NCBI GenBank assembly: GCA_036505275.1
Contig: DASXTS010000489.1
Coordinates: 1-34,715, forward strand
Length of the DNA stretch: 34,715 bases
Source: DASXTS01 sp036505275
GTDB lineage: Bacteria; Actinomycetota; Actinomycetes; Mycobacteriales; Pseudonocardiaceae
Reading direction: 5' to 3'
Part shown: piece by piece, positions 24,464 to 32,214 of the stretch
How the letters are laid out: every line of letters starts with the position of its first letter
Position numbering within the stretch: the first letter of the stretch is position 1
Program-made: the position numbers and the translations under genes
Notes under the pieces: model-generated
Database searches by the model: none
What the model was told of the DNA's origin: nothing
The model's input: only the letters and a program-made list of their open reading frames with translations

Positions 24464-25411
24464 GTGCATCCTCTCGGACGTCTCCTGGTGGCCGCCACCG
24501 CGGCCGGTGCCGGCGCCCTCGGTTACGCCGCCGGCATCGAGCGGACCCGCTGGACGCTGCGCCGCACCACCCTCCCGGTGCTCGCCGACGGCGCGCCGCC
24601 GCTCACCGTGCTGCACCTGTCCGACCTGCACATGACCCCCGGCCAGCGGTCCAAGCAGCACTGGGTCGCCGCGCTGGACGCGCTCGAGCCCGATCTCGTG
24701 GTGAACACCGGCGACAGCCTCGCCCACCGCAACGCCGTCCCCGCCGTGCTGCGCGCCCTCGGCCCGCTCCTTCGCCGCCCGGGTGTCTTCGTCTTCGGCA
24801 GCAACGACTACTACGCCCCGCGCCCCAAGAACCCCGCGCGCTACCTGCTGCCCTCGTCGGGCAAGCTCGTGCACGGCGACCCCCTGCCCTGGCGCGACCT
24901 GCGTGCCGCCCTCACCGAGCACGGCTGGCTCGACCTCACCCATGCCCGCCGTACCCTCACCGTGGCCGGCCGGACCGTGCGCCTCGCCGGTGTCGACGAC
25001 CCGCACCTGCGCAAGGACTGCTACGAGCTCGTCGCCGGCCCAGCCGACCGCGCCGCCGACCTCCGCCTCGGCCTGACCCACTCCCCCGAGCCCCGCGTCC
25101 TCGACGCGTTCGCCGCCGACGGCTACGACGCCGTGCTCGCCGGCCACACCCACGGCGGTCAGCTCCGCCTCCCGCTGTACGGCGCCCTCGTCACCAACTG
25201 CGGCCTCGACCGCACCCGCGCCCGCGGGGCCTCCCGCTGGGGCACCCGCATGTGGCTGCACGTCTCCGCCGGCCTGGGCACGTCGCCGTACGCCCCCGTC
25301 CGCTTCGCCTGCCCGCCGGAGGCCACCCTGCTCACCCTCGTCCCCCGCTCGGCCGAGCCTGTTCAGCCCGCCCCCGGTACAGGTTTCAGGGCCCGCACCC
25401 GCGTCGGCTAG
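24464..25411 (+). CDS. Membrane-anchored metallophosphoesterase (Rv3683-like)
   Basis: 315-residue calcineurin-like phosphoesterase. N-terminal hydrophobic segment (~6-22) as anchor or signal; metal motifs HLSDLHMTPG (DxH), VNTGDSLAHR (GD), FVFGSNDYY in place of the usual GNH(D/E), GLTHSPEP and LAGHTHGGQLRLP (GHxH). So four of five blocks are standard while the GNHD box reads GSND. Substrate unknown; relatives include YkuE-type lipid or peptidoglycan-precursor phosphatases. Last gene of the block conserved with M. tuberculosis (Rv3683); its stop codon TAG forms part of the predicted -10 box of the tRNA gene. Confidence 0.88.
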   Translation: MHPLGRLLVAATAAGAGALGYAAGIERTRWTLRRTTLPVLADGAPPLTVLHLSDLHMTPGQRSKQHWVAALDALEPDLVVNTGDSLAHRNAVPAVLRALGPLLRRPGVFVFGSNDYYAPRPKNPARYLLPSSGKLVHGDPLPWRDLRAALTEHGWLDLTHARRTLTVAGRTVRLAGVDDPHLRKDCYELVAGPADRAADLRLGLTHSPEPRVLDAFAADGYDAVLAGHTHGGQLRLPLYGALVTNCGLDRTRARGASRWGTRMWLHVSAGLGTSPYAPVRFACPPEATLLTLVPRSAEPVQPAPGTGFRARTRVG

Positions 25412-25414
25412 ACT
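25409..25414 (+). promoter_or_regulatory. Putative -10 box of tRNA-Pro
   Basis: TAGACT, overlapping the phosphoesterase stop codon and 14 nt before the mature tRNA 5' end. No convincing -35. Confidence 0.4.
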
Positions 25415-25427
25415 CGGCACGGTTCTA

Positions 25428-25553
<126 letters not shown>

Positions 25554-25557
25554 TACA

Positions 25558-25573
25558 GCAGCAAAGTACAGCA
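25558..25573 (+). repeat. Putative integrase arm-type site, copy 1
   Basis: GCAGCAAAGTACAGCA, found again at 27874-27889 just inside the other core. With the preceding bases it contains GTACAGCA twice, 13 bp apart. Position just inside both ends fits arm sites of attP; this is inference. Confidence 0.55.
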
Positions 25574-25577
25574 GTGG

Positions 25578-25730
25578 TCATCGATCGAGGCTCTCGCCGA
25601 GACGCTTCAGCGCCTCCCTCGTGGCCTTCGACGACGCCAGCGTGTAGATCTCCATGGTCAGCGTGAAGTCTGCGTGCCGAGGGATCTGCATGGCCACCCG
25701 CGGATGCACATCCAAGTCCGCCAGCATCCC
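25578..25730 (-). pseudogene. Tyrosine integrase, C-terminal fragment
   Basis: About 50 residues, MLADLDVHPRVAMQIPRHAD then FTLTMEIYTLASSKATREAL and KRLGESLDR. This is the end of a pSAM2-type actinobacterial integrase: it has the RHA box and the catalytic tyrosine of EIYT, and the stop codon 24 bp from the attachment core, where an intact integrase would end. The rest of the gene is missing: at ~25730 the sequence switches to a fragment of an unrelated regulator on the other strand. The usual QILRH reads QIPRH. An N-terminal integrase fragment lies at 28070-28604. Confidence 0.85.
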
Positions 25731-25741
25731 GGACAGGCGCC

Positions 25742-26230
25742 GCGGTCCAGCTAGCCGCGCAGGAAGCCAAGGCATGGGCACGCATGGGCGATCAGCGACA
25801 GGTCATGATCGCACTCGAAAAGGGCCGAACACTACTGGACTCGCTGCCCTACCCAGGGCGACCGGACAATCACTTTGTGGTCGACCCCGACAAGTTTGAT
25901 TTCTACGCAATGGATTGCTATCGCATAGTTGGCGACGATCGCCTGGCGGTCTTGCACGCCAATGAAGTTATCAGGAAGGGCACGAATCCCGACGGCACCG
26001 AACTGTCACCAATGCGCAACACCGAGGCCCGACTGACTCTCGGCATTGCGGCGGCCCGTCACGGTGACCTTGACCTTGCTATGAACCTCGGAACACGGGC
26101 CCTCGAAACACATCGACAATCACGTCCATCGCTACTTATGGTCGCGTCTGAGCTTGACCGTACACTGCGCTCCCGCTTTGGGGACGATGCCGCAGAATTT
26201 CATGACGCCCTTAACGACTGCGCACAGTAG
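25742..26230 (+). pseudogene. XRE-family regulator, C-terminal fragment
   Basis: About 162 residues starting within AVQLAAQEAKAWARMGDQRQ and ending ...EFHDALNDCAQ. The diagnostic NHFVVDPDKFDFYAMDCYRI and LTLGIAAARHGDLDLAMNLG belong to the TPR-like C-terminal half of a large actinomycete group of XRE (helix-turn-helix) regulators. The N-terminal HTH half is absent; homology begins right after the integrase fragment. An in-frame ATG at 25784 exists, but a product would lack DNA binding. Read as a truncated gene left by recombination at the element's left side. Confidence 0.75.
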
Positions 26231-26557
26231 GCGACCAACGTTCGCTGGCTGGAATCGACGGCTAGGAAGACTTGCCGCCTCGGAATACGAACTGTACGGA
26301 GTCAAGACATGCCTCGACCCCGCAACAATTGCGGCGTTGCGGTCGGGCCACCGGTCTCGTGTACAACGGCAAAAAGTACATCTTCCGGGGAGGTCGTCAC
26401 GTTTCAGCCCTGTCAATCGATTCACAGCTGTCGAAATCAGGTCTTCGCTTCTTCATTGAATCTTGCAATGGACGTGAATCCATAGATAACCGCGAATATC
26501 CTGGCCATCATGCCCCACGTGGGGTGATGCGGTCGAGTGCGGGCAAGCGGGTGTCCT
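26231..26557. other. Intergenic region without supported gene
   Basis: 327 bp of lower GC and mixed codon-position composition between the truncated regulator and the serine-hydrolase gene. Open frames here show no domain and no codon bias. I see no RNA gene, repeat or clear terminator. Confidence 0.5.
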
Positions 26558-27721
26558 TCAGCGAACGGCTGGGGCGATCAGCGCCGACACGAGTTCCATG
26601 TACAGCCCGGCATCTGTGGTGCCGGACTCTCCTGGCGCGGTGGGATCTAGTGGCGACCTGGACAGGACGACAACGACCAGGTCCAGGTCGGGCACCATCT
26701 CCACCAGCTGTCCACCGTAGCCAGCCGCGGCGAAGGCATCGTGGCCATCGGCCTTGGTCAGCCAAAATTGGTAGCCATACGCCCCGCTGATCGGACTCCC
26801 GGTGGACGTGTGCGCTCGCGTCGCCTCGTTCATCCAGGCGACGGAGACGAGTTGACGGTCTCCCCACTTGCCCTTGTCGAGCCAGAGCTGGCCGAGTTTG
26901 GCCATGTCCGCAGCGGTGAGCTTCTGGCCGCCGTTACCGGTGTGATGTCCCTGCGGGTCCGTCGGCCAGGCGAAGCCCGCGATGCCGTCTGCGAGGTTCT
27001 CCGGCCGTGCCACCGGCTCGGCCGCCGGCATGGTGCGGATGCCCAGCGGAGTGAACAGCTTCTCGCGGGCGTAGTCGAGCACCGATCGCCCGGTGGCCTC
27101 CGAAAGGATGACGGAAAGCAGGTGGGATCCGGCGCTCGCGTACCGGAACTGGCCGGACGGCTGGGTGGGGCCTTCGGCCAGGATGCCGCGCACCCAGTCT
27201 TCGCTATCCATCATCTTCGGGTACGACCGCCCCTCGTCGCCCGGCAGGCCGGCGGTCATGGTGAGCAGCTGGCTCAACGTAATGGCCCTGACCGCAGGGG
27301 TCATGGCGGTCCGGTAGGGGGGCAGCAGCTCGAAGAGAGTCTGATCCACACTGCGCAGCCGACCTTCGTCGAGCGCGATACCGATCAGGGTGGACATAAT
27401 GCTCTTGCCGGCAGACTGGATGTTGATCGTCGTGTCGCGCGAGCTCTGCTGGTAGTACCGCTCAACAACCGGCTGCCCACCGACAACCACCAGAAACGCT
27501 CTGGCATTGCCATATGTCTTCCCAAAATCGCTCGCGAACAAATCGTCGAGGCGCTTCCCGAGATCCGCCTCCACGCGGTGTCGCCCAACGGTAGCGGCCA
27601 CAGACGAGGATTGACCGGTATCCGGCGACGATGCCGAGCTACATCCCAGCGTGACCGCCAACACCGCAGCCACTGCGACCGCTGCGATCACCCGCGGCCG
27701 GCGGCATGTCTCGTGAGTCAC
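26558..27721 (-). CDS. Serine hydrolase lipoprotein, class C beta-lactamase fold
   Basis: 387-residue exported protein. Signal peptide with basic start and hydrophobic core (RRPRVIAAVAVAAVLAVTLGC) and a lipobox-like TLGC, so probably a lipoprotein anchored outside. Catalytic serine motif QSAGKSIMS (SxxK), second motif YASAGS (YxS, usual YxN), QLLTMTAGLP, and GYGGQLVEMVP as the third (HxG-like) region. This pattern covers esterases, D-aminopeptidases and class C-like beta-lactamases; EstB-type esterase is as likely as resistance. GTG 27721 was chosen for the signal peptide and for GGGAGGGGAAC upstream. It is the only intact gene between the two tRNA-derived att copies, and thus a cargo gene. 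Confidence 0.85.
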   Translation of the reverse strand: MTHETCRRPRVIAAVAVAAVLAVTLGCSSASSPDTGQSSSVAATVGRHRVEADLGKRLDDLFASDFGKTYGNARAFLVVVGGQPVVERYYQQSSRDTTINIQSAGKSIMSTLIGIALDEGRLRSVDQTLFELLPPYRTAMTPAVRAITLSQLLTMTAGLPGDEGRSYPKMMDSEDWVRGILAEGPTQPSGQFRYASAGSHLLSVILSEATGRSVLDYAREKLFTPLGIRTMPAAEPVARPENLADGIAGFAWPTDPQGHHTGNGGQKLTAADMAKLGQLWLDKGKWGDRQLVSVAWMNEATRAHTSTGSPISGAYGYQFWLTKADGHDAFAAAGYGGQLVEMVPDLDLVVVVLSRSPLDPTAPGESGTTDAGLYMELVSALIAPAVR

Positions 27722-27873
27722 GTTCCCCTCCCGCAGCGGCAGCCGCCGGAGGCACAGGGAGGCCGTCCCCTTCGCGGCCATCGTTCCGACCGTCCGGGCG
27801 CCGTCAAGAACGCTACTCCCGCTCCTGTGAGACGCGGCAACAGCACCCGGCCTCGTGGTGCTGCCGCGGCACT

Positions 27874-27889
27874 GCAGCAAAGTACAGCA
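27874..27889 (+). repeat. Putative integrase arm-type site, copy 2
   Basis: GCAGCAAAGTACAGCA, identical and in the same orientation as 25558-25573, 84 bp before attachment core copy 2. Confidence 0.55.
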
Positions 27890-27973
27890 ACCGGCGCCGC
27901 TGTGAGCACCTTGACCAAACCTTGCGGTGCTGGTCAGCAGCCCGAGCGACCCTCCAAAACCGCTGTGCACGCA

Positions 27974-28067
27974 GTTCGGGACGAAGAGGCCGTGGGTTCA
28001 AATCCCGCCACCCCGACCCAGCTCAGAGGCCACTTCCGATCTTGTGGAGTGGCCTTTTTGGCGCCCG
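27974..28067 (+). repeat. Attachment core copy 2 (partial tRNA-Pro)
   Basis: 94 bp identical to 25459-25553 apart from one deleted C in the run after AGTGGCC. It holds the tRNA 3' half and terminator but no 5' half (upstream bases GTGCACGCA cannot form the acceptor and D-arm), so it is an attachment scar, not a tRNA gene. On its right the sequence enters the integrase fragment within a few bases. Confidence 0.92.
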
Positions 28068-28069
28068 CT

Positions 28070-28604
28070 TGCGCGTACGACAAAGCGGCACGCAAGGCAT
28101 TGCCCGCGTCACTGACAGTCCGCGCCGACAGGTAAGCATGGCAGCATTTCCCGATGGCGCAACATCGGCGCTGATCTTCGGGCCGTCTCGCGTCCTTACC
28201 CTGCTTGCAGCACTGCCATGTTCTGGCCAGTCGGTTGATCCAGGTCTGGACGTCACGTCGCTGGAGCTTGTTGAGCCGCTCGTCGCCGAGGTCCGGGTTG
28301 ATGTGCAGGCGGATGAAGGTGCCGTACGTGGCATAGGTCAGCGGCGCCCGGTGTGGACCGATGACTTCCTCGAGCCAGAAGCTGAGGTACTCGGACACCG
28401 TTGGCACGCTCGTCGCGACCGAGCCAGCGGCTGCAACCTCCTGCAGCTTGATCCACTTGGCGTGCACGTCGGCGCGATCACGGCCGTATACGTACTTGCG
28501 GGTGCGCCGACCGTTCGGCGTCATGACCCAGCCGTATGCGGCGAAACCATTACGGTACGGGAAATCGATCCCTCCCCGTTTGCGCGCGTTCGACGATTCA
28601 TCAT
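28070..28604 (-). pseudogene. Tyrosine integrase, N-terminal fragment with frameshift
   Basis: From ATG 28604 (overlapping the xis stop) the frame reads MMNRRTRANGEGSI, the standard start of pSAM2-type integrases; the family's next residues, FPYRNGFAAYGWVMTPNGRR, follow in another frame, so one T is missing in the TTT run at 28562-28564. Then come the SAM-like N-terminal domain (TVSEYLSFWLEEVI, TYATYGTFIRLHINPDLGDERL) and SARTVSD..LRAALSYA, where homology stops at the edge of attachment core copy 2. The whole catalytic domain is missing. No functional product is expected. The open frame runs on through the core only by chance. Confidence 0.88.
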
Positions 28605-28798
28605 CGGCTCTCCTTCGCCTTGCGCTGCACATACTCGTCCACCCATTCGGGAAGGACGCGGCGGTAATGTCCGTCCTTGACTGAACGCAGCTCACCGGTA
28701 GCGACGAGCATTTTGGTCTTGCTCAGCCCGAAGTTAAGCATGGCTGCGACTTGGGCAACGGTATACCACCTGGGGTTGCAGCTGAACATCACCACCAC
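28601..28798 (-). CDS. xis: Excisionase / MerR-like helix-turn-helix protein
   Basis: 65-residue DNA-binding protein: RWYTVAQVAAMLNFGLSKTK then MLVATGELRSVKDGHYRRVL and PEWVDEYVQRKAKESR, the standard Xis of actinomycete integrative elements (a directionality factor that works with the integrase). Intact by eye. A good GAGGAGGGG lies about 9 nt before the GTG at 28798; an in-frame ATG three codons later is possible. Its stop overlaps the integrase ATG (ATGATGA). With the integrase broken, it is probably without partner here. Confidence 0.85.
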   Translation of the reverse strand: MVVMFSCNPRWYTVAQVAAMLNFGLSKTKMLVATGELRSVKDGHYRRVLPEWVDEYVQRKAKESR

Positions 28799-28829
28799 TC
28801 ATCGTTTCCCCTCCTCTCAATTGATGGGC

Positions 28830-29870
28830 TCAGGCAATGCGCTTGGCGGACTCCTGTTTGGCAATCTGCCGTCGCTCACGTGCTTCCGCCGCGGCGGTGA
28901 GGGCGAGAAGTTGGTCGCCGGTGGTGCGATAGCCGATGCCGGCGAAGGTGAGGGTGCCGACAATAAGCGTGGTTTTCTCGGTGGTGTGCTCGGCGGTTCG
29001 GTGGATGGCGGGTCGGTGGTTGCGTCGCCATTGCCGGCGAACGTTCTTGAGGTGCTGGCAGGTGACGGTGTAGCGGCGGGATTTGGTCAGCAGGTGCCCG
29101 CCGAAGCCGAGCATGTGTGCCCAGCGGCGGAGTTTGCCGTAGGTGTCTTTCCAGTCCTGGGCTTGGTCTGGGGTGAGGTTGCGGGGTTGGCTGCCGAGTC
29201 CCCAACAGAGGGCGATGAGTCGGCCGGTGTGGGTGGCTTTGGTGGCGAAGTAGCGGATGGTGTCGGTGGTGATGCGGCCGGAGACGTGGCCGGTGACGTT
29301 GGTGCTTTTGGTGGCGTACTTGGCCAGGTAGCCGGCGATGGCGGTGTCGGTGAGTTCGCCGGTGCGGCCGGTGAGGGTGATGGGGCGGAAGTCCAGTTGC
29401 TCGCCCCAGGTCAGGTGCCAGCAGCCGGGCCGGATGGGGTGCTCTGGGGTGGTGTAGGCGGTGGCGCGCACGGCGGTGGTGACGGCGGTGGTCAGGTCCG
29501 CCACCGTCACGCCCGATGGGGGTGGCAGGGAACTCGGTGGGGTCAGTGGGGTCGATGCGGTCCAGGCGGATGAGGGCGTGGAAGTGGATGACGCCGCGGG
29601 CCTGGTACTCGGCGACGTTGGCGTAGGACGCCCGCAGCGTGGTACCGGGTAGCAACTGGCGAAGCAGGCGGTTGAGAGTGATGGTGCGGCGCCAGAGCTC
29701 GCCGGCGAAGACGTTGAAGACCACGTGGGCGTGGTAGTCGTAGCAGTCGGGGCAGAAGGGTCTGCCGACAACGGGGGCGTTGTCGGAGTGGCGTTGTGGG
29801 CAAGCCAGCACCCGTCCATGCCGGCAGCGTTCGATGGTGCGGCGCATGCGGCAGGGTTTGACCCGGCCGG
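28830..29870 (-). pseudogene. Replication initiator (RepSA-type), truncated and frameshifted
   Basis: Rolling-circle-type Rep of pSAM2-like elements. First frame (~29870-29520): CRHGRVLACPQRH, PFCPDCYDYHAHVVFNVFAG and VAEYQARGVIHFHALIRLDR, i.e. the zinc-ligand cysteines and the HUH-type metal motif HFHALIRLD. Second frame (29520-28830): SGVTVADLTTAV, then WGEQLDFRPI, IAGYLAKYATKST with the active-site Tyr-Lys region, and the C-terminal end AKQESAKRIA. The switch is in a G5 run at 29518-29522 (one extra base). The first ~120-150 residues are missing: homology stops at ~29870. It lies 31 bp upstream of xis, the normal rep-xis-int order. Confidence 0.87.
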
Positions 29871-30123
29871 CCTCAACCTGGTGAGCGGCAACTTCGAGTT
29901 CGCCAGCTTGATCGCCATTGAGGACGAGGCGTTCTGGGCGCGCTTCGGTGGCCTGGTCGCTGCGAACTGGGAGTCCGAGGGGCTACACCAGTACTCCAGC
30001 CACGACGGCCCGCTGGTAACACGATTGCTCGGCGAGCAGACATGGAGCAACGAGGGATTGTTCGCATTCCTGCAGGGCCTCCGGCGGCAACGCAGCGCCT
30101 ACCGGCCGGTACCGCGAAGGTGA
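29818..30123 (+). pseudogene. Remnant of an unknown gene, 3' end only
   Basis: From about 29870 on, the plus strand has strong GC3 coding bias and reads LNLVSGNFEFASLIAIEDEA, FWARFGGLVAANWESEG and WSNEGLFAFLQGLRRQRSAY to a TGA at 30121. It begins where the rep homology ends, so it appears to be the 3' end of a gene joined to rep by deletion. The ATG at 29818 falls inside rep sequence and is unlikely to be the original start. No family recognised. Confidence 0.4.
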
Positions 30124-30260
30124 TGACCGGGGTCGCCGAACAGCCGCCGTTCTGAGACGTGGCCCGGACGGCGCCATGCCGCTCAATGGCGCCGCGTCGG
30201 GTTCGTACGCCCCCGCCGGACGCGGGGAGAGGGGGCATAACCGTACGAGGGCGGGCAAGG

Positions 30261-31475
30261 TCAACCGCGCATGTCGCGCAGGACCTGTCCGGCGCTCATT
30301 TCCCGGCCCGCGGAGAGCAGGAACGACACCGGGGAGTCGGCCAGTTGCCGGCGGGCCGCCCGGCGTTGAGCCAGGTACGGCACGACGGCCATCGCGATCG
30401 CGGCTGGCGCGGTGATTGCGATGGCCGGAGTTCCGGTGGTCGCGGTGGCAACCGTCGTCGCCCCCAGTACGGCAAGGGTCGCACCAGCAGTCTCCATGTC
30501 GATCTTGAGGGCGAGGGTGCCCAGAACGGTCCGGAGGCCGAAGCGGTGCATGCTGTCGCGCAGGTCGTTCAGCAGGGGCTCGGTCTCCTGCCGGTACAGC
30601 TCCCGCAGCCGTTTTCGCAGCGCCTCCGGGTCGTCTACGGCGGCCAGGGCGAGCAACTTGTCCTCGAGGCCGGACAGGTGCGCACGGAAGGCGGTGATTT
30701 GGTCGTAGTGGGTGTGACGGAACGCCAACAGCTTCGCGACGGGCACCTGGTCGAGGTCGACCGCTTCGGGCAGCGCGGTCACCGCGACGTGGAGGTACTG
30801 CGCCTGCACCTCGCGGAGGCTGCGCGTGCCACTCGCCCGGTCGCCGGCCAGTGCTTGGTCGATGGTGTCCAGCGCCGCCGGTCCGGCTGCCCGGTGTACG
30901 GCAACGTCGTCGGTCAGGGCGATCAGCCCGCGTCGGCGTGCCATCTGGGCGGCCAGTGCGGTCAGATATACCGCGGCGAACCGGGGATGCAGCCCGAGCC
31001 ACCGCTCGCCCCGCTCGTCGCGGTCCTCGTCGGCCAGCGTGTGACGCAGCAGCTGGTCGGCCAGGAACCAGCTCACCTTGCTGTCGCGGTCCGCGGTGTA
31101 CACCCAGACGAGCCGGGGGTCGGCGTGCGCCGGCGCGGCCTGCCGCGTCGGACGCGCCGGAGTGGTGAGCGCGGCACGCGCGGCGGGGCCGTAGCGGTGT
31201 CGAAGCGCGTCGAACGAGACCGCCTCCGCCTCGATGATGTCCTCGCTGACCGGTTGCAGCTCCTCATCGTGCGGGGTCAGCGGATCGAGGAAGTCGGGTT
31301 CCTCGCGGGCGATCGCCTGCTCCACGGGGCCGCGCTCGGCCAGCGCGGTCTCCAGACCGGCCGGGCGGATCAGGCTCACCGAGTCCCAGAACAGCAGCGC
31401 CTGCCGCAGCCAGTGCTCGTTGCCGAACGTGGCGTAGGGGTAGTACAGCGCCGCGTACGAGCTCCACGTGCCCAC
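30261..31475 (-). CDS. DUF6236-like protein
   Basis: 404 residues. The N-terminus AALYYPYATFGNEHWLRQAL, LFWDSVSLIRPAG resembles the DUF6236 signature (a Y-Y-P-x-x-x-F/W-L...ALLYWD-x-I start). A middle acidic part, a long helical region with possible coiled coil (ITAFRAHLSGLEDKLLALAA, ~270-325), and an Ala-rich hydrophobic stretch (~328-372) that could form one or two membrane helices. The last 30 residues read LADSPVSFLLSAGREMSAG. Function is unknown. GTG at 31475 has GGGAGGGAGAG about 8 nt upstream. It is divergent from the NACHT gene with a 680-740 bp gap. Confidence 0.7.
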   Translation of the reverse strand: MGTWSSYAALYYPYATFGNEHWLRQALLFWDSVSLIRPAGLETALAERGPVEQAIAREEPDFLDPLTPHDEELQPVSEDIIEAEAVSFDALRHRYGPAARAALTTPARPTRQAAPAHADPRLVWVYTADRDSKVSWFLADQLLRHTLADEDRDERGERWLGLHPRFAAVYLTALAAQMARRRGLIALTDDVAVHRAAGPAALDTIDQALAGDRASGTRSLREVQAQYLHVAVTALPEAVDLDQVPVAKLLAFRHTHYDQITAFRAHLSGLEDKLLALAAVDDPEALRKRLRELYRQETEPLLNDLRDSMHRFGLRTVLGTLALKIDMETAGATLAVLGATTVATATTGTPAIAITAPAAIAMAVVPYLAQRRAARRQLADSPVSFLLSAGREMSAGQVLRDMRG

Positions 31476-32157
31476 TGTCGTCTCTCCCTCCCATCGTGAC
31501 CGCGGCCGAGGTCATCTCCGGACGGGCGTCGGCACCGTCCAGAGTCTTTTAACAACCTTGTCCAGCCAAGACCAGGAACGGCGAGACGTTGCTGAACCGG
31601 TTGTGGCTCGCCGGCGCATTCCACATCGCTGCACCCGTCCGGACGGCTGGAACCTTCCACCGGGACCTCACGGTGATTGAATCCCAGCAGAGAAGCGCAT
31701 GAAATAAAACGTGTCTTGGCGTGGTGGAGCTTAGATGGTAAAACACGTTCGGCAAAGTCTATCCCTCCTCGGTCGACGTTACCGAGTTCGTTCGGCGGTG
31801 TCGTCCACATCTATCGCTCGCCGAACCCACACCATCTGACAGCGCTGGCGCGTCCCGCGCAAGATCGCACGTCGGCCGATGTAATGGGATGGGAGCGGTC
31901 CCAGCGCGGCGGGCCAGCCCCGCGGCTTTGGACGGCAGTCTTCCGACGAGACAGCGCGGGACCGGTCGGGGTCTCAGTTCGGGTCTCAGTTCGGGTCTCA
32001 GTTCACCACCGTTCGAGGTGGCTCACTCCGGTACTGAACGGCCCTTGAGCTGCGATGCAACGATCCGCGTACGCAGCTGAACGGGCCCTGCTGGTCTTGG
32101 AAATAGTGTTGGGTTAGCGCTCGCGGCTCAAGTTCCACGTCCTCCCGCACAGCAGGG
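31476..32157. other. Long intergenic region
   Basis: About 680 bp between divergent genes, with lower GC and no convincing reading frame on either strand. It contains a perfect threefold 12-bp repeat (31969-32004). Promoters for both neighbours should lie here but I cannot place them. A small RNA or a degraded gene is not excluded. Confidence 0.5.
31969..32004 (+). repeat. Three perfect 12-bp tandem repeats
   Basis: GGGTCTCAGTTC three times without a mismatch, in the gap between the DUF6236 and NACHT genes. Could be iterated regulator sites or simple slippage. Confidence 0.85.
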
Positions 32158-32214
32158 TTGCGGGGCGGTGGGGTGCGGTTGGTGGGCCTCAACCGTCCCG
32201 GCAGAATCGATGGT

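Noticed and set aside
26132..26425. Minus-strand frame of 97 residues
   Set aside because: No domain, no codon bias, overlaps the end of the truncated regulator and an AT-richer spacer.
27974..28049. Second tRNA-Pro gene
   Set aside because: Only the 3' half is present; the upstream bases cannot form the acceptor or D-arm. It is an attachment-site copy.
27934..28069. C-terminal extension of the integrase frame through the tRNA-like repeat
   Set aside because: The residues (VGVAGFEPTASSSR) are the reverse translation of tRNA/terminator sequence and appear only because the frame stays open across the core.
31549..31755. Minus-strand frame with MPNVFYHLSSTTPRHVLFHA
   Set aside because: No ribosome binding site, no GC3 bias, no family; within the intergenic region.
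31677..32048. Plus-strand frame of 123 residues with VSVRVSVRVSV
   Set aside because: The apparent repeat is only the 12-bp tandem DNA repeat read in frame; the rest has no coding character.
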